A DNA stretch of 64,000 nt from Antricoccus suffuscus. Lineage in GTDB: Bacteria; Actinomycetota; Actinomycetes; Mycobacteriales; Antricoccaceae. The stretch spans positions 62,001 through 126,000 of the forward strand of contig NZ_PVUE01000005.1 of NCBI RefSeq assembly GCF_003003235.1, read 5' to 3'. Within the stretch, counting starts at the first letter, position 1; every line of letters begins with the position of its first letter. The position numbers and the translations under genes were made by a program. The notes below the pieces were generated by a model. It saw only the letters and a program-made list of their open reading frames with translations. It did not search any database and was not told the origin of the DNA. Shown piece after piece: positions 17,216 to 25,682 of this stretch.

Positions 17216-17248
17216 AACCGCAGTTCAGGAATTTCCTGAACTGCGGTT
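17216..17248 (+). terminator. Terminator of the tRNA-Glu/Asp/Phe group
   Basis: Perfect 15-bp stem (17216-17230 with 17234-17248), loop ATT, starting nine bases after tRNA-Phe, followed by CTCGCGTTTGT. Confidence 0.85.
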
Positions 17249-17277
17249 CTCGCGTTTGTATCGCAGAGTCCGGTGTC

Positions 17278-17885
17278 CTAGGCTCGGTCGAGTGTCACCA
17301 CGCGCACTCCGGATTCGAGGAGCAGCGCATCGACCGCCGTGAACAACGTCGGCTCAAACGGGCCATCGAACATTGGGTCCCCGAACCAATCACTGCCGGA
17401 TTCTGCTTGATGACAAGCCGGTCGATCTCGGGAAGAAGACTGTGCGCCAACTTGCCGCCGCCGACCAGCCAGATGTCATTGCCTTCCTCTGCCTTCAGGT
17501 CCCGCACCCGGTCCAGCGCATCGCCCGTGACAAGCTCGATGTTGGCACCAGCCACGGTCGACAACGTCGTAGAGAAAACCAGGTGGCGCAGATGCGGATA
17601 GGCATCGTCGAGGCCCGCCGCCAATCCGGTCTCATAGGAGACCCGACCCTCGAGCACTGTGTCGAAAACCTGCCCCGGCCCCTCAATGCCCATGGCGTCA
17701 CGTGCTGGCGCCGGAAGTGTCTCCGGGAGCTTCGTCGCGATGAACTCAATCATGTCGGGAGTGATCGGGAAGAAGCTCTGATCACTTGGATCACCGCCGT
17801 CAGGGCCAGCGATGAAGCCGTCGAGCGTGCTGGCAACGTAGTAGACAAGTTTGCGCAAAGGATTCCGTTCTAGGTGCATGGTCAA
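17278..17885 (-). pseudogene. Dihydrofolate-reductase family (RibD C-terminal-like) protein, frameshifted
   Basis: The first 170 residues match the YwjB/YyaP-like DHFR family: RKLVYYVASTLDGFIAG, then IWLVGGGKLAHSLL near the middle. Translation then goes wrong after VIGSGT. Adding one base in the GGG run at 17375-17377 (plus strand) restores PMFDGPFEPTLFTAVDALL and a normal C-terminus ending at TAG 17278-17280; the unshifted frame gives an Arg/Ser-rich tail ending at 17295. So either a real one-base deletion or a sequence error in a homopolymer. Homologues begin at RKLVYY, which suggests TTG 17858 as the true start rather than ATG 17885. These proteins are poorly characterised reductase-like enzymes. 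Confidence 0.75.
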
Positions 17886-18229
17886 CCGGTACGGGTCCTG
17901 GCCGCGTCCGACCGGGGTCTCGCGACGCGGTGAACTCTAGACACCGTATTACGCGAGTGAACTACAGGGCTAACTCGGGATTGAAGCACGCTTCTCGGTT
18001 GAGGCCCGAGTTATCGCCTTCTCGACGGCACTCACTGGATGGCCGGACCTCGACCTTCCGATCACAAACCTTCTAGGCCTCGTCGTCGTCAACTTCATGA
18101 CCACGGTTCCTTTGCCCTGGTGGCGTCCCTTGCGGACGGCCTCACCACTGCTACGAATGCCCCCATCATGATCCGACAGTTCTTTGAGAAAAATTTCCGG
18201 AGGGTAGTTGTCTGAGTCCCGGCGATGCG
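17886..18229. other. Intergenic region with an inverted repeat
   Basis: No supported gene. A nine-base inverted repeat, TAACTCGGG (17971-17979) and CCCGAGTTA (18005-18013), brackets a 25-base loop. A 93-codon minus-strand frame overlaps the next gene's end but has no recognisable features or ribosome-binding site, so I do not call it. Confidence 0.4.
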
Positions 18230-19291
18230 TCAGGTCGATTCCCCGAGCCAATACCGCCGCATTTGATCGCTGCGGTACGACGTACCGTTCCGGGCGTCAA
18301 ACTTCGCTGCATTCGCCATCGCTTCGGCACGGTATTTCTCGCCGAGCGCCGCCGTTGCCGGGTCGGCCAGGTAGAACCGCGCGCACGCTGCCTGAAGGTG
18401 AAACACGGCCGGATTGGGGCTATCGAGCGGATCCGGATCGCACCAGTCGATGAGGCGCTGCACGGCGGGGCGGTCCTCAAGGAGAGCCAGCACGAGGTAT
18501 TCGACACCAACCTCTTCGTGGAGAACATCAAGCGTGAAGTCCTCGAGCAGCCCGCGCGCGATGGCCTCAGCCTCTACCGCACGTCCCTCCCGCACCAGAA
18601 GCGCCGACCGTGTGCCCCCGACATAGATGCGATCGTCGTCGTCCAGTTCTGCACCGGCGACCCGTTCGTCCACAAACTGCAGTCCGGCCTCGTGCATGCT
18701 CGTAGCCTCGTAGATCATCAACCCAAGTCGCAGCTGTAATGCCTGCGTCCACCCTTCGGGGTCAACAAGGAATGCTTCAAGGTGCCCGAGCGCCGCGGCA
18801 ATGTCTCCGGTCTCCGCGGCCCACTGCGCACGACACAACGCGACCGTCGACATCGGAGCACCCTCAAGCTGATGCGCGCGAACCATATGGTCGAGTACGG
18901 CGTCGATCCGCGCCGCGGGAATCCCCGGCAGCGCGATCATGGCGTCGATCGCGACCGGATAGATATGCAAAATGACCTGTCGAATTCCGGGCTCGATCTC
19001 CTCCGCTCGCGAGTCCCACAACTGAATCGCTCGCATGAACGTCTGAAGCGACTCGACCCTCGCCTCACGGTTGAACTCAGACGAGTACCGAAGTATTAGC
19101 GCGGTCATCATCCCCTGCGGGTAGTCAAGATCGACCGCATCGCGATATAGCCGTTCTGCGGTCTCTTCCGCCTCAATCCCGTCGTCTAGTTGTCCGGCAG
19201 TGTGGATACGTTCGTAAAAGTCTTCGAGCGCTGTGACGGTGGCTTCGTCGTACACAACATTCGAGCCTTCTTCGGCGTCGCGGTAATCCAT
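18230..19291 (-). CDS. Alpha-helical repeat protein partnered with HSP90-like ATPase
   Basis: A 353-residue acidic, almost entirely helical protein; repeated helix pairs (for example AVDAMIALPGIPAARIDAVL and GDIAAALGHLEAFLV) resemble TPR-like solenoids, but no canonical TPR consensus is clear. It starts two bases after the stop codon of the HSP90-like gene on the same strand, so the two are co-transcribed and probably work together, as a co-chaperone or substrate adaptor. Actinobacterial HSP90-like genes commonly have such a partner. There is no signal peptide or membrane segment. Confidence 0.8.
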   Translation of the reverse strand: MDYRDAEEGSNVVYDEATVTALEDFYERIHTAGQLDDGIEAEETAERLYRDAVDLDYPQGMMTALILRYSSEFNREARVESLQTFMRAIQLWDSRAEEIEPGIRQVILHIYPVAIDAMIALPGIPAARIDAVLDHMVRAHQLEGAPMSTVALCRAQWAAETGDIAAALGHLEAFLVDPEGWTQALQLRLGLMIYEATSMHEAGLQFVDERVAGAELDDDDRIYVGGTRSALLVREGRAVEAEAIARGLLEDFTLDVLHEEVGVEYLVLALLEDRPAVQRLIDWCDPDPLDSPNPAVFHLQAACARFYLADPATAALGEKYRAEAMANAAKFDARNGTSYRSDQMRRYWLGEST

Positions 19292-19293
19292 CG

Positions 19294-21078
19294 TTAGCGC
19301 TCCTCAACATGCGGTCGGGTGTCGAGACGTTCGGTCTGAGTGGCCGCCGAGATAAGAGTCGTCAGTGACTGGCTCAACAGCTGGGACTCATTCTCGACGA
19401 GCTTGTGCCCACCGAGGAGTACGGCGAGCACGTGCAGCGCGATGATCGAGTCACGGCGTACCCGCGGATCAATCCCGGCGCGCAACGCACGGACCGGCGG
19501 GCTCGCAACGTTCAGCACCAGCTTTGCAAGGCCAGACGGCCCGGATAGGTCGAGGTCTCCCATCAGGTCACCCCAAACGCCGGAATCGTCCTTAGGCGCC
19601 TGGTCGTCGGCCGGGACGTAGAACGCCGGCACAGACCCCGGCCGGAACGCCCGTACGTCGACCTCGACCTCGATGGACTCCAGAGTCTGCCGCGCCAGAT
19701 CCGTTAATTGGGCGGCCCACTCACTGTCCTCCTCCGGGGCCATCGGCAGACTGTCGGCCACTGTCCGCAGGTCGAGGCGGTCGATGTGCACGAGTGGACG
19801 AGACTCGGCAACGGCCCGCAGGATGTCTTCTTCGTATACGTATCCGGCATTGACCAGGACGATGTCCTGCGCGGCAGCGAGAGCAGACAGCGCGTTGTAG
19901 TCCTGAAGACGCGAGACGTACGAGATTTTCTGATATTTCTCGATCAGATCGTCAATGGGCAGCGAACCGACGGTCGACTGCACCGGCAAATGCTTACAGA
20001 CGAAGTCGAGCATCTCCGGATTCGAAATGGCCATCGCCCGCAGCCCCGTCGCGTGCACGTCGCGGAACCGCGTGAAGATCGCCGGCGACTCGTCAGCCAT
20101 AGCGCCGATGTGGTCACGGACCTGGTCCCCGATCCGCGCGCGCACGTCGGTCAGTACGCCACTTTCCTGCAGCGTCTCGCGAGATGCGGTCAGGCCGACA
20201 TCGCCGGCATCAATCACCGCGCGTAGGAAGAACGCCCAGTCCGGGACAAGCTGATCGTTCCGGGTGCTCACCAGCATTCCGTGGGAGTAGACCAGGTCAC
20301 CGGCACGATCGCCGAGTCTGCCTTTTGAATCGGTGATGAAGGCGACGCCATTCACCCCGGCCGCCTCGACCGTGAGCGGGACGACCGACAGCGGAAGGAA
20401 ACCGAAGGTGCGGCGGCAGTACTCCACGGCATCGTCCGGCGACATCCGCCACGGCGGCGTCTTAGCGCTGACCAGACTCGAATTCTCGCCCGACCGTACG
20501 ACGATGGGCACTTCGAGATGCTGCGCGAAGTCGTTTGCCAGCCGTTCGACGCGCTTCGGCGTACCCCATTCACGCTCGTCGGGACGCAGCACCAGGCGGA
20601 CCTGGCTACCGGCATGCTCGAGCCCGACGTCCACAGTCGAGACCGTGAAGGTGCCGTCGGCGTACCCGGTCCATTTGACGGTTTCGGCACCGGCGTCGCG
20701 GGCACTGCGGGAGTACACCTCGATCTCATCGGCGACAAGGAAGCAGGACAACAGCCCAATGCCGAACTGGCCAAGAAAGTCACGCCGAGCGGACTCGAAG
20801 TCCGTTCGTTTCGACGAGCTTCCGATGGTGGCTAGGAGAGTGCGCATCTCGTGCGCATTCAGGCCGACCCCGTTATCGGTGACCGTGACGATCGCGGCCG
20901 CTTCGTCGACGTCTATGAAAATCTCCGGCGCGAAAGAGTCACCAAGGTGTTCGCGAGCGACAATCGCGTCCCGAGCGTTCTGAACCAGCTCGCGCAGGTA
21001 GACCCGCGGACTGGAATACAAGTGATGCGACAGGATCTCAACGATCCCGCGGAGGTTTACCTGGAACTGCTCACGCAT
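19294..21078 (-). CDS. HSP90 family (HtpG-like) GHKL ATPase
   Basis: A 594-residue HSP90-family protein, shorter than E. coli HtpG (624). The ATP-binding motifs are intact: catalytic Glu30 and Asn34 in RELVQNARDA, Asp68-Asn-Gly in TDNGVGL, the lid-region GSSSKR and GQFGIGLLSC at 103-112. The middle domain carries LVPDWAFFLRAVID and a catalytic-loop-like TASRETLQES. The C-terminal third diverges from HtpG and ends in a helical segment. The start at ATG 21078 has AAAGG upstream. Together with the downstream helical-repeat protein it forms a two-gene unit distinct from a housekeeping htpG; clients are unknown. Confidence 0.92.
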   Translation of the reverse strand: MREQFQVNLRGIVEILSHHLYSSPRVYLRELVQNARDAIVAREHLGDSFAPEIFIDVDEAAAIVTVTDNGVGLNAHEMRTLLATIGSSSKRTDFESARRDFLGQFGIGLLSCFLVADEIEVYSRSARDAGAETVKWTGYADGTFTVSTVDVGLEHAGSQVRLVLRPDEREWGTPKRVERLANDFAQHLEVPIVVRSGENSSLVSAKTPPWRMSPDDAVEYCRRTFGFLPLSVVPLTVEAAGVNGVAFITDSKGRLGDRAGDLVYSHGMLVSTRNDQLVPDWAFFLRAVIDAGDVGLTASRETLQESGVLTDVRARIGDQVRDHIGAMADESPAIFTRFRDVHATGLRAMAISNPEMLDFVCKHLPVQSTVGSLPIDDLIEKYQKISYVSRLQDYNALSALAAAQDIVLVNAGYVYEEDILRAVAESRPLVHIDRLDLRTVADSLPMAPEEDSEWAAQLTDLARQTLESIEVEVDVRAFRPGSVPAFYVPADDQAPKDDSGVWGDLMGDLDLSGPSGLAKLVLNVASPPVRALRAGIDPRVRRDSIIALHVLAVLLGGHKLVENESQLLSQSLTTLISAATQTERLDTRPHVEER

Positions 21079-21182
21079 ACTGACGCCTTTACGGATCGTT
21101 GAGGCTTGGCCGTCAGCAAGACGACGGCGACGGCACGCCGGTTCCAGATTTAACTTAGATCACACCTCAGCGGTCACCGCGC

Positions 21183-21593
21183 CTACGAGCCGCTGTCCTG
21201 GGCTCGGACGCGTTCTCGCGCGAACAGGCACACTGCGGTTACGCCACTCGCCGCCAGTACGCCGAATCCGCCCCATCCGATGACGGGCATGATCTGCGGC
21301 CAGAACGCGAGCCCGAAGCCATTGGCGATAATGGCTGTCGCGACTCCGACGGCGAAGAGCAACGAACGTCCGCTTTTCCGCGCCCGCACCAAGCCGGCAA
21401 CGACGAGTACCGGCGCGAGGAACAACGCCACCACGACGATCCCCAGACGCGGGTCGGCGAGGAATCCCAAAAACAGAATCAGGTTGATAACCCCGATCGG
21501 CCCGAGCGCTACCAGCAGCACTACGGCGGGCAGCACACTGAGAACGGCCGCGATCACTCCCGCGCCGAACGCAATCCTGTCCCGACCATCCAT
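21183..21593 (-). CDS. Small multi-pass membrane protein, unknown function
   Basis: A 136-residue protein with four strongly hydrophobic segments (about residues 9-33, 36-66 broken by LADPRLG, 77-97 and 104-125) and short polar termini. No family recognised. ATG 21593 is preceded by an AGGAGGG box. It lies upstream of the HSP90-like gene on the same strand with 104 bp between, and is divergent from an SDR gene. Confidence 0.75.
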   Translation of the reverse strand: MDGRDRIAFGAGVIAAVLSVLPAVVLLVALGPIGVINLILFLGFLADPRLGIVVVALFLAPVLVVAGLVRARKSGRSLLFAVGVATAIIANGFGLAFWPQIMPVIGWGGFGVLAASGVTAVCLFARERVRAQDSGS

Positions 21594-21664
21594 CTTGAGG
21601 CCCTCCTGTCGTCGTCGATCCGACTGGCGGAGTGCAACGACGGTTCCGCGCCGAGACTTCCCGC

Positions 21665-21712
21665 TCCAGGGTCGGATTTGGTCGCGTCTTTGCGACCAAA
21701 TCCGACCCTGGA
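21665..21712. repeat. 21-bp perfect hairpin between divergent genes
   Basis: Arms 21665-21685 and 21692-21712 are perfectly complementary (core GGGTCGGATTTGGTCGC) with a six-base loop. It sits between two divergent genes, where a terminator would not be expected, so it is more likely a repeat element or a regulatory structure. Confidence 0.75.
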
Positions 21713-21814
21713 AGCGCGACCTCAGTAGGCGGCCAGGTCCAACTGCGGTATGAAGGTAGGAACGCTGGCCGGGCCGTTCTGCCCGACCGAATGACGTCCG
21801 TTCGAAGGAGCAAA

Positions 21815-22669
21815 ATGAGTAGATTCATCGTCACGGGCGGAGCGAGCGGAATCGGCCGCGCGACCGTCACGGCCATGCTGAAGCGCGGCGACTCGGTCGG
21901 CGTCATTGATTTCAACCAGGACTCACTCATCGCGATCGCCGCAGAATTTCCCGATGAGTCTCGCGATGGACGCCTCGCCACCGCTCAGGCGGACGTATCG
22001 CTCGAACCGGCGATGCAGGAAGCAATCGATTTCTTCGCCGCGCAGTTCGATGGGCTCGACGGCATCGTCAACAACGCGGGTATCGGCGGCGCGTTCGGTC
22101 ATTTGGCCGACCTGCAGGTCGAGGACTGGGACGCGACGTTCGCAGTCAACACCCGTGGTGTGTTCATCGGAATCAAGCACACCGCGCGAATCCTCGTAGA
22201 GCAGGGCACCGGCGGATCGATCGTCAACGTCGCTTCGGTCGCCGGGTTGATCGGCGACGCGGGTTCACAGGCATATTCCGCGTCCAAAGCTGCGGTCATC
22301 CAGATGGGCCGGGTGTTCGCGTCGGAGCTCGCACCACACAAGATCGCCGTCAATACCGTCAACCCCGGGCTGATTGCCACGCCCCTCAACCCGATCAGCA
22401 AACGACGTAACGAAGAGGCCTTCACCGCCGCCCAACCCTGGCCCGAGGTCGGCCGTCCCGAACACATTGCGCAAGCAATCCTCTTCTTCACCTCGCCGGA
22501 CACGTCGTTCATCACTGGGGAAGCGATCGCGGTCGACGGTGGACTCACCTCGATCGGCGCTCAGCCAGGCGACGCGCTTGGGACGAACTCACGAGGGTTC
22601 GGCGTCTACGGCATGAACTTCGGAAATACCGGCCGGTCCGCCGTAGTCCGCGGGAAGACGACCGAATAG
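21815..22669 (+). CDS. Classical SDR family oxidoreductase
   Basis: A 284-residue short-chain dehydrogenase. Cofactor motif TGGASGIG at about 6-13, an acidic residue after strand 2 (VIDFN) favouring NAD, NNAG at about 88-91, the catalytic Ser of VASVAG and YSASK for Tyr-x3-Lys. It ends in an unusual Gly-rich extension of about 40 residues beyond the normal VDGG end. AAGGAG four bases before ATG 21815 sets the start. The substrate is unknown. A 21-bp hairpin lies 100 bp upstream. Confidence 0.93.
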   Translation: MSRFIVTGGASGIGRATVTAMLKRGDSVGVIDFNQDSLIAIAAEFPDESRDGRLATAQADVSLEPAMQEAIDFFAAQFDGLDGIVNNAGIGGAFGHLADLQVEDWDATFAVNTRGVFIGIKHTARILVEQGTGGSIVNVASVAGLIGDAGSQAYSASKAAVIQMGRVFASELAPHKIAVNTVNPGLIATPLNPISKRRNEEAFTAAQPWPEVGRPEHIAQAILFFTSPDTSFITGEAIAVDGGLTSIGAQPGDALGTNSRGFGVYGMNFGNTGRSAVVRGKTTE

Positions 22670-22722
22670 CCCGGTCCAGCAACGCGCGGGTCGCCTAACT
22701 ATCCGGCGACAACCATTGTGCA

Positions 22723-22741
22723 TTAGGTTAGGCTAACTTCG
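22723..22741 (+). promoter_or_regulatory. IdeR/DtxR iron box
   Basis: TTAGGTTAGGCTAACTTCG matches the 19-bp IdeR/DtxR consensus (TWAGGTWAGSCTWACCTWA) perfectly over its first 15 bases. It lies 28 bp upstream of the siderophore-interacting protein start, where iron-loaded IdeR would repress transcription. Confidence 0.85.
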
Positions 22742-22769
22742 TACGAATGCTCTTACGGAGGTGCCAGCC

Positions 22770-23492
22770 GTGGCCAAAGTCCCGAAGATCCTTGCCGACC
22801 TCGCCGAGCGGCGCGGGTTCACCGCACGCGTCCTCGCTTCGGAGGTGCTTGCGCCGACCCTCACCCGGATCACGTTCACAAGCGACTATTTTCGTGATCA
22901 CGCCCTGTCGCCGTGCGACGTCACCTCATTTCGGATCGCCCCAGACGACTTCCGCCACTACACGCCGGAGTCGGTCGACACCGATTCCGGTACGGCGACG
23001 ATGCTGATTCACCGGCACGACGACTCCGACGCACCCGGGACGGCAATGTTGGACTCACTCCGGCCCGGCGACGAACTCACGTGGTGCGGAATGACGTCGG
23101 CACGCAACTTTCGGTGGACGTCTCCGGCGAATGCGGTCGCGATTGGCGACACGTCAACTCTCGGCTTGCTAGTTGCCATGACACGACGGGCTAAGCAGGA
23201 GGATGCACGCTTCCTCGCTGTCGCCGAGGTCGACCCATGCGCGCTCCCCTACGCACGTGAGCTCTTGCCGGGCAGCGTCGTACTCGCCGCGAACAGTACG
23301 CCGGGGGCTGCGGTGGACGACTGGCTGTCGACCTCGCAACCGAAGCTCGACGAGGTGGCGCAGGCTACCGTCTACCTAGCCGGACACGGGCAGTCGATCC
23401 AGCGCCAGCGCGACGCACTGCGCAATCGCGGCTTCGACCGCAAAGCGATCAAGACCCAGCCGTACTGGGCGACCGGCAAGGTCGGCCTCTAA
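22770..23492 (+). CDS. Siderophore-interacting protein (ferric-siderophore reductase)
   Basis: A 240-residue protein of the SIP/ViuB family: an N-terminal FAD-binding beta-barrel (ARVLASEVLAPTLTRITF; DVTSFRI), a central IGDTSTLG region, and the family C-terminal signature ending KTQPYWATGKVGL (usual YW-x-x-GK). These enzymes release iron from imported ferric siderophores by reduction in the cytoplasm. GTG 22770 is chosen because GGAGGTG lies six bases upstream; the earlier GTG 22761 overlaps that box. The iron box just upstream indicates induction under iron limitation. No transporter is adjacent. Confidence 0.92.
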   Translation: MAKVPKILADLAERRGFTARVLASEVLAPTLTRITFTSDYFRDHALSPCDVTSFRIAPDDFRHYTPESVDTDSGTATMLIHRHDDSDAPGTAMLDSLRPGDELTWCGMTSARNFRWTSPANAVAIGDTSTLGLLVAMTRRAKQEDARFLAVAEVDPCALPYARELLPGSVVLAANSTPGAAVDDWLSTSQPKLDEVAQATVYLAGHGQSIQRQRDALRNRGFDRKAIKTQPYWATGKVGL

Positions 23493-23536
23493 CGACGCAT
23501 ACGATTGGGCAACAGCAGTCGTAAGGAAAGGTCACG

Positions 23537-23938
23537 ATGAGCAATTCCAACGACCCCGGATCAGCAGACCCGACCCCCGCCGACTCGAGCCCCGCCGACT
23601 CGAGCCCTGCCGACCCGGCGCCCGCCGATCCGAAGCCGGCAGACTCAAGGGCCACGGACCCGTCGGCGATTAATCCTGCGGCCGTCATTCCTGCGCCCGC
23701 GGACTCCGATTTCGATTTGCCGAAGTCCCCACTGCCAGATGGCTATTACGACGAGCGCGGCGTGCCGGGTTTTGACGCGGTCCGCGAGCGAATCGAGCAG
23801 ATAACCGCGCAGGCCGACGGCCAGGAGGTCCTCGACGAGGAGTCCGACAAAGGCATCGATTACGCGCAGGAACGCGAAAAACTCAACAAGGCAGGCAAAG
23901 ACCGACTCGAACAGATCCGCAAGTCAATGGGCCTGTGA
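23537..23938 (+). CDS. Small acidic protein with Pro-Ala-Asp-Ser repeats
   Basis: A 133-residue protein, unrecognised. Residues about 7-57 are a low-complexity run of imperfect PADSS/PADP repeats encoded by GC-rich 15-bp units. Residues 60-133 are charged and helical (PDGYYDERGVPGFDAVRERIEQI, then REKLNKAGKDRLEQIRKSMGL) and look like a folded or coiled-coil domain. There is no signal peptide. AAGGAAAGG upstream supports ATG 23537. It is 44 bp after the siderophore-interacting gene, perhaps co-transcribed. Confidence 0.7.
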   Translation: MSNSNDPGSADPTPADSSPADSSPADPAPADPKPADSRATDPSAINPAAVIPAPADSDFDLPKSPLPDGYYDERGVPGFDAVRERIEQITAQADGQEVLDEESDKGIDYAQEREKLNKAGKDRLEQIRKSMGL

Positions 23939-23983
23939 CCGGCTGACAAAACTGACAGACGCCGCGGACACTGGGAGATCAGC

Positions 23984-24754
23984 ATGGACCTTGCGAATGT
24001 GCAGTACGTCGTACGCGATCGAGTTGCCGAGATAACGATGACCCGCGCGCCGGTCAACGCCCTCAACCACGCACTCGTCGATGACATCCTGGCGGCGTAC
24101 CGGCTGGCGAAAGACGACCCCGACGTACGGGCGGTCATCTTGACGAGCGCCTTCGACAACGCCTTCAGCGCAGGCATGGACCTGGCGATGATCCGCGGCG
24201 GCACCGGCATGGACCTTCGCCGCTTCTTGGGGAAGCTCTACTTCGAGATGCACGACCTTCAGTACCGCATGGGAAAGCCGACCATAGCCGCGCTTACCGG
24301 CCCGGCCCGCGCGGCCGGGGTGACCCTCGCCGTGTCGTGCGACGTAATCGTTGCCGATGCCGCAACGGATCTTTCGTACCCAGAGATCAACGTCGGCGTG
24401 ATTCCGGCGATGCACTTCGTGCATTTACCCCGCCAGATCGGCCGACATAAGGCATTCGAGTTGCTCTTCAGCGGCGATCCGATCTCGGCGCTCGATGCGG
24501 AACGACGCGGGCTGATCAACCACGCCGTACCGCACGACCAGGTCATGACTAAGGCGCGGGAGATCGCCCGTGGATTCGCCGCGAAGTCGCCGGTCGTCAT
24601 GAAACTCGCGCGCGACTCGTTTATGCGTCAGAACGACTTCGAATATCGGCGGGCTATCGAAAACGTCGTCGAGACGATCTGCAACATCATCGCCACCGAC
24701 GACGCTCAAGAGGGACTGAACGCATTCAACGAAAAACGCGCACCTCGCTGGTGA
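23984..24754 (+). CDS. Enoyl-CoA hydratase/isomerase family protein
   Basis: A 256-residue crotonase-fold protein. The oxyanion-hole segments are NAFSAGMDLAMI (about residue 63-74) and the TGPARAAGVTLAVSCD region, where the usual GxAxGGG reads GPARAAG. The glutamate of YPEINVGVIP is retained while the second catalytic Glu position is His (AMHFVHLPR). So a full hydratase mechanism is uncertain; an isomerase or thioesterase-type crotonase is possible. It probably acts in fatty acid or aromatic CoA-ester breakdown. It is convergent with the SDR gene at 24823. Confidence 0.88.
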   Translation: MDLANVQYVVRDRVAEITMTRAPVNALNHALVDDILAAYRLAKDDPDVRAVILTSAFDNAFSAGMDLAMIRGGTGMDLRRFLGKLYFEMHDLQYRMGKPTIAALTGPARAAGVTLAVSCDVIVADAATDLSYPEINVGVIPAMHFVHLPRQIGRHKAFELLFSGDPISALDAERRGLINHAVPHDQVMTKAREIARGFAAKSPVVMKLARDSFMRQNDFEYRRAIENVVETICNIIATDDAQEGLNAFNEKRAPRW

Positions 24755-24822
24755 CGCTCGTCCGTCGTTGACGAATCGTCACCCTCTCGACATTCGCGAC
24801 CGACTGGCCGACGTGAGCCGCC

Positions 24823-25587
24823 TCAGCCGGCCTCGATGCCGCCGCCGACGGTGAACGACGAACCGGTGCAGAACGACGCACGATCCGACAGCAGCCACAC
24901 GACGAGTTCGGCGACCTCGTCGACCGTGCCGTAGCGTCCCATCGGCACGCGCTCCATCCGCTTGTCGTCGCCCTGCTTCGTCCCATTCGTCATCGGCGTC
25001 GTGACATACCCCGGGCACAGCGCATTGACGCGGATCCCGGTCTTCGCATACTCAAGAGCGGAGGCCTTGGTCAGTCCGACGACCGCGTGCTTGCTCGCGG
25101 TGTACGGCGAGGCGCCGGCGAGGCCGATCAGTCCCGCGACCGATGCGGTGTTGAGGATCGCTCCGGCTCCGCGCTTCTCCATGCTTTGCAGCTCGCGCCG
25201 GAGGCACAGAAACACGCCGTTGAGGTTGACGCCGAGCACGTCCTGCCAGGCTTGGAAGGATGTTTGCGCAGTGAGCGTCCCCGGCACATGGTCACGGCCA
25301 CGCGCGATGCCGGCGTTGTTGAACGCACAGTCGAGCGGCCCGAACGCGTCCTCCGCGGCCGTCACCATCGCGTCGACCTGGACTTCGTCGGTGACGTCCA
25401 CTTCGACAGCGACAGCCCTCCCGCCGGCCTGAGTGATCATGTCGACGGTCTCTTGGGCGCCGGCCAACTTGATGTCGGCGACGGTCACCGCTCCGCCCTC
25501 GCGAGCAACTGCCTGCGCGCTCGCCCGCCCGATCCCCGATCCAGCACCGGTCACGAGCACCGACTTGTTTTCCAGCAAACCCGACAT
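24823..25587 (-). CDS. Classical SDR family oxidoreductase
   Basis: A 254-residue short-chain dehydrogenase with TGAGSGIG at about 12-19, VADIK (acidic, NAD-preferring) after strand 2, FNNAGIA, the NTASVAG serine and YTASK for Tyr-x3-Lys, and the family ending SFTVGGGIEAG. AAGGAG seven bases before ATG 25587 fixes the start; the frame remains open upstream to 25623. A 13-bp palindrome about 75 bp upstream may be its operator. The substrate is unknown. Confidence 0.93.
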   Translation of the reverse strand: MSGLLENKSVLVTGAGSGIGRASAQAVAREGGAVTVADIKLAGAQETVDMITQAGGRAVAVEVDVTDEVQVDAMVTAAEDAFGPLDCAFNNAGIARGRDHVPGTLTAQTSFQAWQDVLGVNLNGVFLCLRRELQSMEKRGAGAILNTASVAGLIGLAGASPYTASKHAVVGLTKASALEYAKTGIRVNALCPGYVTTPMTNGTKQGDDKRMERVPMGRYGTVDEVAELVVWLLSDRASFCTGSSFTVGGGIEAG

Positions 25588-25661
25588 CCGAAACGCTCCT
25601 TCATCCTCAGTGGCTACCGACACTTCGCGATGGACGTTACCCAGATGCTGGCCTCAGGGCT

Positions 25662-25674
25662 AGAACTAAGTTCT
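25662..25674. promoter_or_regulatory. Candidate TetR-type operator
   Basis: AGAACTAAGTTCT is a perfect 13-bp palindrome 75 bp upstream of the SDR gene (minus strand). The AGAAC/GTTCT half-sites recall actinobacterial TetR operators for lipid genes, but the three-base spacer does not fit KstR. Confidence 0.4.
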
Positions 25675-25682
25675 GAAACGCG

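Noticed and set aside
17970-18251. 93-codon minus-strand frame downstream of the helical-repeat gene
   Set aside because: Overlaps the gene end, no ribosome-binding site and no recognisable motif.
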